64,000 bases of DNA from Natranaerovirga pectinivora (lineage in GTDB: Bacteria > Bacillota > Clostridia > Lachnospirales > DSM-24629), in the NCBI RefSeq assembly GCF_004342165.1, contig NZ_SMAL01000008.1, forward strand, positions 20,095-84,094, read 5' to 3'. Position numbers and translations under genes: made by a program. This document shows, one piece after another, positions 36,247 to 45,050 of this stretch (the first letter of the stretch is position 1; each line of letters opens with the position of its first letter). The notes below the pieces were generated by a model. It had not been told where the DNA came from and ran no database searches. It saw nothing but the letters and a program-made list of their open reading frames with translations.

Positions 36247-36947
36247 ACTTCTCCCTCCAATTCAAAAAGTCTAGATCCTATAAAAGAGGCAATGACCGTC
36301 GATATAATAATTCGCCATCCCACAGATATATTCGATAATAATGGAACCCAATAAATTATCGAATTTATAACTATTGCCAATCCTGTTACTATGATTACAT
36401 CTTTTCCTTTTCTTAAACTAGGTACCAACAATCCAATAAACATTGCATATAAAGCAATCCCTAAACTGTTCCTTATCCCTTCTGTCAATGCATCTCCTGC
36501 AAATATACCTAACCAAGTGCCAAAATTCCAAGAAGCATACGCAATAAAATTCAATCCTAATAATTTATATGGGTTTATCAATCCCTCTTCTTGAAGTGAC
36601 GCTACGGCAAATGTTTCATCTGTGATACCAAAGGAAATAATGCTTAGTAGTTTTTTTGAAGTATTTTTACTTACCTTTTGAGACAAAGATGTAGACATCA
36701 AAAAATGTCTAAAATTTAATATAAAAGTTGTGAGCACAATTTCTATAATAGAGGCACCATACATCATTAAATTAGCACCAATAAACTGACTTGCACCTGC
36801 AAATACAACAAAAGACATCATTATCCCTGCTGATGTTGGAATCTCTGAGGCTCTTATGATCAGACCAAAAGTAATGGCTATTGGGATATAGCCTATGGCT
36901 ATAGGAAGGCCTAGCTTTAAGCCGCCTATAAAATCTTGTTTTTTCAA
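36243..36947 (-). CDS. azlC: Branched-chain amino acid exporter large subunit AzlC
   Basis: The 234-aa membrane protein has the AzlC signatures GLKLGLPIAIGYIPIAITFG, FAGASQFIGA and ITDETFAVAS. The start is TTG 36947: GGGAGG lies 9 nt upstream and the next residues KKQDF are the natural N-terminus. A longer reading of 44 extra codons, starting at ATG 37079, is produced only because it reads through the hairpin element at 36986-37080; it is not protein-like and is rejected. That element therefore ends about 40 bp before azlC. Confidence 0.88.
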   Translation of the reverse strand: MKKQDFIGGLKLGLPIAIGYIPIAITFGLIIRASEIPTSAGIMMSFVVFAGASQFIGANLMMYGASIIEIVLTTFILNFRHFLMSTSLSQKVSKNTSKKLLSIISFGITDETFAVASLQEEGLINPYKLLGLNFIAYASWNFGTWLGIFAGDALTEGIRNSLGIALYAMFIGLLVPSLRKGKDVIIVTGLAIVINSIIYWVPLLSNISVGWRIIISTVIASFIGSRLFELEGEV

Positions 36948-36985
36948 CCTTTTTTCCTCCCTTTTATTTGTATTTATAATATTGA

Positions 36986-37080
36986 TGGGTCCGTTGTTGA
37001 TGGCATATGTATACATCAAATTGGCTGCCTTTCTCTGGCGACCGGTCGACGCCAATCCGATATATACATATGCCATCAAC
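36986..37080 (-). ncRNA. Conserved long-hairpin element, copy 3
   Basis: In minus orientation, arms GTTGATGGCATATGTATA (37063-37080 reversed) and its complement (36996-37013) pair perfectly over 18 bp. The conserved loop (37026-37050) reads GTCGACCGGTCG then CCAGAGAAAGGCA, flanked by TTGGC/GCCAA. The tail CGGACCCA follows (36986-36993). The outer stem sequence is unrelated to copies 1, 2 and 4. It lies directly upstream of azlC. Confidence 0.65.
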
Positions 37081-37110
37081 CCGTGAATTACCGTGATGCA
37101 AAAAAAACAG

Positions 37111-37261
37111 GTCTACTTATTTTTTCTATGTAAAGTGGTGCACCTTAAAATCACCTGGACCTTGTCTAATTAGGTCTAATATAATTGACTTGGCGTTGAC
37201 CAGTCGCCAGAGAAAGGCAGCCAAGTTAACTATATTACCCCTAAGTAGACTACCGACCCCA
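37111..37261 (+). ncRNA. Conserved long-hairpin element, copy 4
   Basis: The inner stem pairs TAATATAATTGACTTGGC (37177-37194) with 37220-37237, using wobble pairs. The loop 37195-37219 reads GTTGACCAGTCG then CCAGAGAAAGGCA. An outer stem GTCTACTTA (37111-37119) pairs with TAAGTAGAC (37242-37250), with about 57 nt of extra folded sequence on the 5' side (including GACCT/AGGTC). The tail CCGACCCCA ends at 37261. It stands head-to-head with copy 3, with 30 bp between them. The spacer 36948-37344 holds these two copies and the typA terminator. Confidence 0.62.
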
Positions 37262-37271
37262 TGACAATCTC

Positions 37272-37307
37272 AAAAAAAAGAAAAGCAGAATCAATCTCTA
37301 CTTTTCT
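37272..37307 (-). terminator. Terminator of typA
   Basis: Stem AGAAAAGTAGA / TCTGCTTTTCT with one G-T pair and an eight-T tail on the minus strand, 38 bp after the stop. Confidence 0.82.
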
Positions 37308-37344
37308 ATTGTAATCATATATATAAATTTTTCAATAGCCTATT

Positions 37345-39159
37345 CTATTTTTTTCTACCTAATCTAACTCTATCGCCTTCATTAAGAATTTTCTTTCTTA
37401 ATCTTATTGCATCAGGCGTTACTTCAACAAGTTCGTCAGATTCAATAAATTCTAATGCCTCTTCTAAAGTAAATTCTTTCGGTGTAAGAAGTTTGATAGC
37501 ATCATCTGCTCCAGATGATCTTGTATTTGTTAACTTCTTGTTTTTACAAGGATTAACTGTCATATCTTCTTTTCTACTGTTCATTCCAATGATCATACCT
37601 TCATAAACCTCTACAGAAGGACCAACAAATAATTGAGCTCTTTCACTTAAGTTAAATAGTGAGTAAGCCATAGTTGTGCCACCTTCTTGAGAAATTAAAA
37701 CACCGTTATTTCTTCTTGGAATTTCTCCACAGTGTGGGTAGAATCCATCAACAGTTCTAACCAATGTTCCTTCGCCTCTTGTATCGTTTATAAATTCGCT
37801 TCTATATCCAAGCAAACCTCTTGTAGGAACCAAGTACTCTAATTTAGTATAGTCATTTTCAGTACCCATTGATTCCATTACACCTTTTCTAAGGTTTAAT
37901 TTAGAAATAACTGTTCCACTGTATTGATCTGGAAGGGTAATGATTACTTTCTCAAAAGGCTCTTCTTTTTTACCATCTACATTATGGATAAGAACTTCTG
38001 GTTTTGAAACAGATAACTCATATCCTTCTCTTCTCATATTCTCTAATAGAACAGATAAATGCAACTCTCCTCTACCAGATACTTTATATCCATCTGCACC
38101 TTCTAAAGTTTCAACTTTTAGACCTACATTGGTTTCTAATTCACGATCTAATCTATCTTTAATATGTCTTGTTGTAACATATTTACCACTCTTCCCAGCA
38201 AAAGGAGAGTTGTTAACAATAAAATTCATAGATAGTGTTGGTTCTTCAATTTCAATCAATGGCAATGCTTCAACAGTATTCACATCACAAATGGTTTCAC
38301 CAATTGATATATCAGAAATACCTGCTAATACTACGATATCTCCACTGTATGCTTCTGAAACTTCAACTCTTTTTAATCCTTCATTTACAAATACTTTTGA
38401 GATTTTTCCTTTTTGAACTTGACCATCTCTTTTTGTAATGGTTACAACTTGATTGGTTTTTACCACACCACGTGTAATACGTCCAATTCCAAGTCTACCA
38501 ATATAATCATCGTATCCTAAAGCAGAAACTTGAATTTGAGTTGGTTCGTCATCTCTATTTGGGTATATATCTACATGCTCTAATATTTGATCGTAAAGTG
38601 GTGTTAAATCAACACTTTCATCCTCTAATTCTCTTTTAGCTATACCTTCTTTTGCAATTCCGTAAAGAATAGGGAATTCAAGTTGCTCGTCAGTAGCACC
38701 TAGGTCAGCAAATAAGTCAAAAGTCATATCAACAACTTCTTCTGCTCTTTGATCTTTCTTATCTATTTTATTAATAAATAAAATTGGTTTTAAACCGATT
38801 TCTAATGCTTTTTGTAGTACGAATCTAGTTTGAGGCATAGGACCTTCACTTGAGTCTACTAACAGAATTGCAGTGTCAACTGTTTTTATAATTCTTTCTA
38901 CTTCTGATGAAAAGTCAGCATGTCCAGGTGTATCTACAATATTAATTTTAACCCCATTATACTCTATAGCACAGTTTTTAGAGTATATTGTTATACCTCT
39001 TTCTCTTTCTAAATCATTACTATCCATTACACATTCTACTACAGCTTCATTCTGTCTAAAAACACCACTTTGACTAAGCAATGCATCTACTAAAGTAGAT
39101 TTACCAGCATCTACGTGGGCAATTACTGCGATATTTACAATGTCTTTTCTTTCGTTCAT
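37345..39159 (-). CDS. typA: Ribosome-associated GTPase TypA/BipA
   Basis: This translational GTPase helps ribosome assembly and stress adaptation. The 604-aa product has G1 AHVDAGKST near residue 15, RGITI, DTPGHADF and NKIDKKD, then the EF-G-like domains and the family-specific C-terminal domain (GTMAYSLFNLSERAQLFV, VNPCKNKKLTNTRSSG). Length and order are normal. Confidence 0.95.
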   Translation of the reverse strand: MNERKDIVNIAVIAHVDAGKSTLVDALLSQSGVFRQNEAVVECVMDSNDLERERGITIYSKNCAIEYNGVKINIVDTPGHADFSSEVERIIKTVDTAILLVDSSEGPMPQTRFVLQKALEIGLKPILFINKIDKKDQRAEEVVDMTFDLFADLGATDEQLEFPILYGIAKEGIAKRELEDESVDLTPLYDQILEHVDIYPNRDDEPTQIQVSALGYDDYIGRLGIGRITRGVVKTNQVVTITKRDGQVQKGKISKVFVNEGLKRVEVSEAYSGDIVVLAGISDISIGETICDVNTVEALPLIEIEEPTLSMNFIVNNSPFAGKSGKYVTTRHIKDRLDRELETNVGLKVETLEGADGYKVSGRGELHLSVLLENMRREGYELSVSKPEVLIHNVDGKKEEPFEKVIITLPDQYSGTVISKLNLRKGVMESMGTENDYTKLEYLVPTRGLLGYRSEFINDTRGEGTLVRTVDGFYPHCGEIPRRNNGVLISQEGGTTMAYSLFNLSERAQLFVGPSVEVYEGMIIGMNSRKEDMTVNPCKNKKLTNTRSSGADDAIKLLTPKEFTLEEALEFIESDELVEVTPDAIRLRKKILNEGDRVRLGRKK

Positions 39160-39285
39160 TTATTATCCTACTTTCTTATTGAAAAACGTTTATATATGAA
39201 TCTATTGAGTTAATATTCATTATTATTTTTTGTCACAACTTATATATAATACTAGAATTTATAGGATAATGCAACTTTTTCACAA

Positions 39286-39314
39286 CAAAAAAAGACACAA
39301 AGTATGTGTCTTTT
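39286..39314 (-). terminator. Terminator of the chemoreceptor gene
   Basis: Stem AAAGACACA / TGTGTCTTT and a seven-T tail on the minus strand, about 50 bp after the stop. Confidence 0.82.
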
Positions 39315-39365
39315 CTTATTGTATTATAGTCACTAGTACTAAAATGCGTTGTTTTTTTTATTTGA

Positions 39366-41507
39366 TTATTTGTTTACAATAAAATCTTTTAATATTTTAG
39401 TTAATTCCTCTGCTTTTTCTTCTAAAGTTAAAATATCATTAGTAATTTCATCTAACGTGCTATTTTGCTCTTCTATAGATGCTGTTACTTCTTCAGTAGA
39501 TGCAGCAGTCATCTGAGACACACTTGCCATTGTATACATACTCTCTTCAACGGATTCTTTAAATGAATTCATCTCTTCAATATATACTAAAACACCTTTT
39601 AATTTTTGAATGAATTCATTAGTCGAAACCTTAATATCATTAAACGAATTAGAAGATCCATGTACTGCTTCATATTGTTGTGCATTGATCTCTTCAGATT
39701 TTTTAACGGCTTCAACAGATTTTTTAGATTGATCAAGAATTCTTGCAATTACTGCTTCTATTTCTTTAGTAGATTGAGAGGATTGGGTAGCTAGTTTGCT
39801 TACTTCATTCGCAACAACTGCAAAACCTCTACCTGCTTCACCAACTCTAGCAGCTTCTATAGATGCATTTAAAGACAATAATTTAGTTTCCTCTGATATA
39901 TTGTTCAGAATTCTAATGATTTTTTCTATATCTTGCACATATTTATTTAATTCACTCATTGCATTAACTACTTCTTCCGTTATTGCATTGGCTTCATCAT
40001 TTTTAGCAATCAAAATATTAGCTGTCTCAATTCCTTTATCCGTAATTTTTCTCACATTATCTGAATCGCTATTAATCACTTTAATATCATTAACCACAAG
40101 ATTTATTTTAGATGCTAATTCCGTAACCAAAGTTACACTTTTTTCAATTTCTTTTGATTGTTCATTAGCTCCTTCTGCAACACTTTCAACAGCTTTTTGA
40201 ATTTCAATAGAAATTTCATTAGATTGTTTTGTTCTTGATGCTATATGACTGGTGGAATCGCTTACATCTATTGCCACCTGCTGACTTGTGGAAACAATCT
40301 CTTTGATTTGTTTAACCATTGAGTTAAATGTATCTGAAAGGGTTTTTATTTCATCCTTTCTATTAATAAATAATTCAATTGTTAAATCTCCTTCTTCAGC
40401 TTTTTTCATAGAACTCATTAATTCTTTCATTGATTTAGTCATTCTTAATGAAATTATAATACCTACGCTAACAGCGATGATACAAAATAATATAGCCAAT
40501 AATGTTAAATTTAATTGCATATTATTTATGACACCTAATATGTCTTTTTCAGGAACAGCATTTATAAAAATCCAACCATTTTGGTTTTGTGTATAAGAAA
40601 TTATGTGATTTTCCTTATTAAAAGGTTCTATGAATACTTCATGATTTTGATCAGTACTTTTATTCTTTATTAAGTCAAATAACTCATTCTCTACAATACC
40701 TTCTGACGATATAACATTACCATCAGGGGTTATTATAAAAGTACTTAAGTTTAAGTCACTTTCACTATTGTTTTCAAGTTCTCTTAGGAAATTTCTTTTA
40801 TCTATATCAAAAATAGCTACGAATCTAACTCTACCAAACCTAAAGTAGTTACCTACAGAAGATATATAATCATTTGTATCTACATTGATTATCCCACTAT
40901 GGTTGTCAATCCAAATTTGTCCGCCTTCATTTACTATTCTATTATACCAATCATACTGTCTGAGTTTATTCATATCCGTGTTGTGATTAATATATGAAGG
41001 AGCTGCCACTGTATGTCCATTGTCACTAATAATGTATATAGATGATATAAATGGATTGGCTGTTATTAAACTTGTAAAACGTCTTGTCACTAAAGTTGCT
41101 GCAGTACCTACTCTTCCATTTGATTGAGTTTCAACGAAAAAATCATTAAGAACTGCGTCATCTAAAAGTTGAATTTGTGCAACTTCTATTTGTCTTAACA
41201 TTAGAGAAAAATAATCGCTTGTTTTAGCATTAGATTCAGCCAACTGATTTTTTGCTTGTAATATCATTTCTTTAGATGATGTACTAGATGAAATATAGGC
41301 AGTAATCATTACAGGAATTACTATGGTTACGAGTAATAGTAAGACCATTTGTGTAGATAAACTTGAGAATTGTATTCCTTTAACTTTAAACTTTTTAAGG
41401 TTCAATTTCGGAGACTTAATCCTTTTGTTGATTTTTGGTAATTTAATTTTAGGCAATTTAATATTATTGCTAAATTTTAGTTTAGTGGTTTTTCTTTTAG
41501 ATTTCAT
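39366..41507 (-). CDS. Methyl-accepting chemotaxis protein with basic N-terminal tail
   Basis: The 713-aa receptor has: a strongly basic cytoplasmic tail of about 50 residues with repeated KLPKI-type units, membrane helix 1 ([19 protein letters not shown]), a periplasm-side ligand domain of about 270 residues of the dCache type, membrane helix 2 ([19 protein letters not shown]), a HAMP domain, and the signalling domain with the tip [19 protein letters not shown]. It should signal through CheW/CheA. The start is ATG 41507 with GGGAGG upstream. The ligand is unknown. It is monocistronic. Confidence 0.92.
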   Translation of the reverse strand: MKSKRKTTKLKFSNNIKLPKIKLPKINKRIKSPKLNLKKFKVKGIQFSSLSTQMVLLLLVTIVIPVMITAYISSSTSSKEMILQAKNQLAESNAKTSDYFSLMLRQIEVAQIQLLDDAVLNDFFVETQSNGRVGTAATLVTRRFTSLITANPFISSIYIISDNGHTVAAPSYINHNTDMNKLRQYDWYNRIVNEGGQIWIDNHSGIINVDTNDYISSVGNYFRFGRVRFVAIFDIDKRNFLRELENNSESDLNLSTFIITPDGNVISSEGIVENELFDLIKNKSTDQNHEVFIEPFNKENHIISYTQNQNGWIFINAVPEKDILGVINNMQLNLTLLAILFCIIAVSVGIIISLRMTKSMKELMSSMKKAEEGDLTIELFINRKDEIKTLSDTFNSMVKQIKEIVSTSQQVAIDVSDSTSHIASRTKQSNEISIEIQKAVESVAEGANEQSKEIEKSVTLVTELASKINLVVNDIKVINSDSDNVRKITDKGIETANILIAKNDEANAITEEVVNAMSELNKYVQDIEKIIRILNNISEETKLLSLNASIEAARVGEAGRGFAVVANEVSKLATQSSQSTKEIEAVIARILDQSKKSVEAVKKSEEINAQQYEAVHGSSNSFNDIKVSTNEFIQKLKGVLVYIEEMNSFKESVEESMYTMASVSQMTAASTEEVTASIEEQNSTLDEITNDILTLEEKAEELTKILKDFIVNK

Positions 41508-41679
41508 CAAAGGTGCCTCCCTTAAGCTTAAAATATATATGTATAAATGAATGTATACTCTCTTACTATAATATATTAATTTCTGACAAAAAACAAGTAT
41601 AATAAGTAATTATTAACATATGATTCATATATTGCTATGGCTAATTGGTATTTTTTAACAAAAGATAGTATTGTTTTAA

Positions 41680-42381
41680 TTATATTTTTACATCTAATGC
41701 TTTAATAACATTTTCATAACTTTTTAATTCCTTTAATCCCCTTTCATTAATACTGTAAACCCCTCTATCTACTTTATCAAACCAATTATAATAATTTTTT
41801 TGTAATATTGACCCTGTTTTTTTATAATCTGTTCCTAGTTCTTTTAATGCTTTTATACTTAGTGGCCCTTTTTTTTCTAAAATATATGCTATATGTAGTG
41901 CTTGCTCTCTATAAGCTGTTACTATTTTGCTATGATTACTTCCACCTACATTATTGTCGCCACTTCTACACTCAAATTCCTTTTTTAGCTTTGCTATATT
42001 TCTACTTCTTACTCTAATCCCACTATTGTTTTGGGGAGTGATTAATTCCTCTACATAACATGTTTTATTTTTAAAGGATACAAGAATTAATCCAATATCT
42101 AACCTTTTTAATAGATTAATGGTTCTTTTCCATTTTTTAGTTTTTAGCGTTCTGTAATTTTTTGGTACAGCAACATATACATCTTCAGAAAGTTTCTGTC
42201 TATCTATTCCTTGTAGTATAAGTTCTAGGTTAAGTCTAAGTTTCATTTCTATAACAACAACTTTGTTGCCTTTTATAGCAATTACATCACAATCTAATAC
42301 TTCACTTTTCACATCATAACCTTTATTTATAAAGTATTCTTTTACTGGTTTGTATAGGTCTATTTCTTTTACAGCTGTCAT
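41680..42381 (-). CDS. PD-(D/E)XK nuclease-like protein (DUF2161-type)
   Basis: The 233-aa product has an N-terminal restriction-fold core: DCDVIAIKGNKVVVIEMKL (about residues 27-45) gives the Asp and ExK residues of the PD-(D/E)XK superfamily. The C-terminal half (from about 155) is lysine-rich and reads as a winged-helix-like domain (GPLSIKALKELGTDYKKTG). It resembles the DUF2161 group, function unknown. The start is ATG 42381 with GAGAGGGG upstream. No methylase or partner gene is nearby, so it is not an evident restriction system. Confidence 0.65.
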   Translation of the reverse strand: MTAVKEIDLYKPVKEYFINKGYDVKSEVLDCDVIAIKGNKVVVIEMKLRLNLELILQGIDRQKLSEDVYVAVPKNYRTLKTKKWKRTINLLKRLDIGLILVSFKNKTCYVEELITPQNNSGIRVRSRNIAKLKKEFECRSGDNNVGGSNHSKIVTAYREQALHIAYILEKKGPLSIKALKELGTDYKKTGSILQKNYYNWFDKVDRGVYSINERGLKELKSYENVIKALDVKI

Positions 42382-42440
42382 TTGTACCCCTCTCAATGAA
42401 CTTACTTTTATTAATAATAAATATATCATATTTTATGGAA

Positions 42441-42479
42441 AACAAAAAGAAGAGCCATTAATGAAATCATTAATAGCTC
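42441..42479 (-). terminator. Terminator of the rubrerythrin gene
   Basis: Stem GAGCTATTAATGA / TCATTAATGGCTC with one G-T pair and a T-rich tail on the minus strand. Confidence 0.8.
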
Positions 42480-42488
42480 CCTAATGCC

Positions 42489-43049
42489 TTATTCAAATGC
42501 TTTAAATATTGAACTTTTAGCTTTGCAAATTGGACAATTGTCTTCTGGTCCACCTACTTCTGTGTAACCACACACAGGACATACATATACAGTATCTAGG
42601 TTCATGTCTTTACCTTGTTTTGCAAGATCTTGAGCATCTTGAAAGAGTTTTGCATGAATTTTTTCTGCTTCTAATGCATAATGAAAAGCTCTTTCTGCAC
42701 CGCTCTCATTTTGAAATTTTGCGGTTTCTAAGTATACAGGATACATTTGTTCTATTTCATGTAATTCACCATCTATTCCACCTTGAAGATTTGTAACTGT
42801 ATCACCTACACCAAATATTGCACCTGCTGGTACTGTAAAATCTCCTTTTTGCTCTCCTAGAACTTTAAAATGATTATCCGCGTGAGCTAATTCTGCATAA
42901 GCTATCGCTTTAAATAGTCTTCCTATATTGGGAAAACCTTCTTTTTCTGCTAATTCTGCCCATATTAAATATCTCATATGAGCCATACTTTCTCCACCAT
43001 ATGCTGAACGTAAAAAATCAGCTGTCATTGCATTATTAACTGCTGCCAT
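42489..43049 (-). CDS. rbr: Rubrerythrin
   Basis: It reduces hydrogen peroxide in anaerobes. The 186-aa product has a four-helix di-iron domain with the E..ExxH pattern (YGGESMAHMRY, AYAELAHADNH, EKIHAKLF) and a C-terminal rubredoxin domain with CPVCGYTE and CPICKAKSS. The start ATG 43049 directly follows a seven-T run that closes a long hairpin (43050-43141), an arrangement discussed in the findings. GGGAG upstream is the ribosome binding site and lies next to the stem. Confidence 0.94.
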   Translation of the reverse strand: MAAVNNAMTADFLRSAYGGESMAHMRYLIWAELAEKEGFPNIGRLFKAIAYAELAHADNHFKVLGEQKGDFTVPAGAIFGVGDTVTNLQGGIDGELHEIEQMYPVYLETAKFQNESGAERAFHYALEAEKIHAKLFQDAQDLAKQGKDMNLDTVYVCPVCGYTEVGGPEDNCPICKAKSSIFKAFE

Positions 43050-43141
43050 AAAAAAATCAACTCCCTAGTATTATTCGAGATAACTCGCTCTTTATATAGT
43101 TGACATATATAAAGAGTTTATACTAATAAGTTGATTTTTTT
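43050..43141 (-). promoter_or_regulatory. Large hairpin between the IclR gene and rubrerythrin
   Basis: Arms AAAAAAATCAACT and AGTTGATTTTTTT (43129-43141 and 43050-43062) form a perfect 13-bp outer stem. After a 4x4 internal loop come AGTAT/ATACT and an 11-bp apical stem CTCTTTATATA/TATATAAAGAG with a 7-nt loop. The 3' arm ends in T7 right at the rubrerythrin ATG. It may act as the IclR-gene terminator, as a translational switch for rubrerythrin, or both. Confidence 0.6.
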
Positions 43142-43155
43142 ATGTATTAATATTT

Positions 43156-43917
43156 TTATGTATTAATTTTATTACCTAATCTAATAGATATGTTAGTAGC
43201 TGTTTGTTTAACTAAATTCGTTTCATAATCTATATCTAGATCTTCTTTAAATAACCCTGTAGCACTAACTGCGGCAATTATTCGATTATTACTATCAAAC
43301 ACAGGAGCACCTATACACAATATGTATTCTTCTAATTCCCGATCATCTAAAGCATATCCTTGATTTTTTACTAATTCTAATTCTTTATGGAAATCTTCTT
43401 TATTCAATATAGTTTTATTGGTTTTTTGTTCAAATGCCATATTATTAACTAAAGTATTTTTATAGTCATCTTCTTCATAAGCTAATAAAACTTTTCCTAA
43501 AGAAGTACAATAAATATCATTTCTAGAACCAATTTTAGCTGTGGTTACTATGGCATTAGAAGGTTCATATTTATATATATAAGCAACTTGATTGTTATCT
43601 AATATTCCTAAGAAGGACGTTTTTCCTAATTTCTCGCCTAATTCCTCTAAAAAAGGAATTGATATTTGAATCAAATCATTATTGTAAGAATAGGCCATAC
43701 CAATTTCATAAGATTTTATACCTATAACGTATCTTTTAAATTCTTCATGCTTTTCAGCAATAAGATTCATACTTATTAGTGTTTGTAGAATATCAAATGC
43801 ACTAGTTTGAGGGATATCCATCAGCCTAGTTATTTCTCTTAACGTTAATCCTTTTTTATTTTTAGATATTATATCTAACATATCAATGGTTCTTTTTGCT
43901 GTTCTGTTAATTTTCAT
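43156..43917 (-). CDS. IclR-family regulator (KdgR-like), probable pectin-cluster regulator
   Basis: The 253-aa product has an N-terminal winged helix (residues 8-65, LTLREITRLMDIPQTSAFDI) and the IclR effector-binding domain (residues 80-250, including YCTSLGKVLLA and CIGAPVFDSNNRIIAAVSATG). IclR proteins called KdgR control pectin genes and sense 2-keto-3-deoxygluconate in other bacteria. Its place after the last pectin gene, in the same direction and behind its own terminator, suggests the same role here. The effector is not shown by the sequence. Confidence 0.85.
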   Translation of the reverse strand: MKINRTAKRTIDMLDIISKNKKGLTLREITRLMDIPQTSAFDILQTLISMNLIAEKHEEFKRYVIGIKSYEIGMAYSYNNDLIQISIPFLEELGEKLGKTSFLGILDNNQVAYIYKYEPSNAIVTTAKIGSRNDIYCTSLGKVLLAYEEDDYKNTLVNNMAFEQKTNKTILNKEDFHKELELVKNQGYALDDRELEEYILCIGAPVFDSNNRIIAAVSATGLFKEDLDIDYETNLVKQTATNISIRLGNKINT

Positions 43918-43976
43918 ATGCTTCCCCCATTGAAAACTCCTAGAATATGCTGTTCTTTAATAAAATATTTTTAAGG

Positions 43977-44011
43977 AAAAACTAGTATGGCATCTTTACC
44001 ATACTAGTTTT
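43977..44011 (-). terminator. Terminator at the end of the pectin cluster
   Basis: Perfect 13-bp stem AAAACTAGTATGG / CCATACTAGTTTT and T run, 9 bp after the kdgK stop. It separates the catabolic genes from the IclR gene. Confidence 0.88.
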
Positions 44012-44020
44012 TCTATTCTA

Positions 44021-45031
44021 TTACCTTACAATTTCACTACCTAAATTACTCATAAACTTTGTTATTTCTTTTTCTCGTAAAATACTTGCATCTCCTGGTA
44101 TCGTATGCTTAAGAATTGAGCAAGCAAGTCCAAATTCATTGGCAAATTTAAAATCCTCGTAATCATCTAATAATTTATGAATTACACCTGATACAAAGGC
44201 ATCTCCACCACCAACTCTATCAAAGATATTAAATCTCGTAGATTCAGTCCTATAGACAGCATCTTTTGTATAAGCATAAGACCATAAACTATTTTCATTT
44301 GCCGAGAAAAGCTCCCTTTTCGTACCAAAAACATACTTTACACCGTATTTATCAATTAATTGATTAAACACATCCATACGCTTATCTTCATCATTATCAT
44401 ATTCTTTTGAAGGCTCTATTTCAAGCAATACATTGGCATCAAAATAACTTCCAAAACAAACATCAACCATTGGCATTATTTCTTGCATAGCTTCTTTAGC
44501 TTCTTCAATAGACCATAATTTTGAACGATAGTTAAAATCAAAACTAACTTTTACATTATGTTCCTTTGCTTTTTTCATTGCAATTAATGCTACTCGTCTG
44601 ACATTTTCACCTAAGGCTAAAGTTATTCCACTTATATGAAACCACTCAACATCTTTAAATATTTTATCAAAATCAAATTCACTTTCATCAATATCCGTAA
44701 TAGCTGAATGCTTTCTATTGTAAATAACCTGAGATGCTCTTGTACCAAAGCCATTTTCAAGAAAATATATACCTATATTCTCTCCTGCTCTAGCAATATT
44801 TTCTGTGTTTACGCCATATCCTCTAAGATGCACAATTGCCCCATCACCAAGTTGATTAGCAGGCAACTTAGAAATAAAACAAGTATTGCGACCTAAGTGA
44901 GATAAAGCAATCGCTACGTTAGCTTCTCCTCCACCATACGTAGAAGAATAATTATTTGTTTGTTCAATTTTATGATATAGTGGTGGGGAGAGTCTTAACA
45001 TAATTTCTCCCATTGTTACAACACTGGACAT
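44021..45031 (-). CDS. kdgK: 2-keto-3-deoxygluconate kinase, copy 1 (PfkB family)
   Basis: It phosphorylates 2-keto-3-deoxygluconate to KDPG. The 336-aa product has the PfkB N-terminal block TMGEIMLRLSPP and YGGGEANVAIALSHLG and the catalytic C-terminal VGGGDAFVSG. A second kinase of the same family lies at 54334; the two differ in the lid region and in the residues before the DxNFR motif (here DFNYRSKLW). GAGGTG precedes ATG. It is 19 bp after uxaC. Confidence 0.88.
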   Translation of the reverse strand: MSSVVTMGEIMLRLSPPLYHKIEQTNNYSSTYGGGEANVAIALSHLGRNTCFISKLPANQLGDGAIVHLRGYGVNTENIARAGENIGIYFLENGFGTRASQVIYNRKHSAITDIDESEFDFDKIFKDVEWFHISGITLALGENVRRVALIAMKKAKEHNVKVSFDFNYRSKLWSIEEAKEAMQEIMPMVDVCFGSYFDANVLLEIEPSKEYDNDEDKRMDVFNQLIDKYGVKYVFGTKRELFSANENSLWSYAYTKDAVYRTESTRFNIFDRVGGGDAFVSGVIHKLLDDYEDFKFANEFGLACSILKHTIPGDASILREKEITKFMSNLGSEIVR

Positions 45032-45050
45032 ATCTTCACCTCGTAAAATC

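Noticed and set aside
36948-37079. 44-codon N-terminal extension of AzlC
   Set aside because: It reads through a hairpin element, has no ribosome binding site and is not AzlC-like; TTG 36947 has a good site.
36986-37261. Divergent hairpins as ends of an insertion sequence
   Set aside because: Only 30 bp lies between the two copies, there is no transposase or target duplication, and the arms of the two copies differ in sequence.
37940-38416. Antisense open frame of 158 codons opposite typA
   Set aside because: It mirrors the coding frame of a highly conserved gene, lacks a ribosome binding site and has a Ser/Leu-rich shadow composition; similar frames opposite mcp, uxaC and cbiA were dropped for the same reason.
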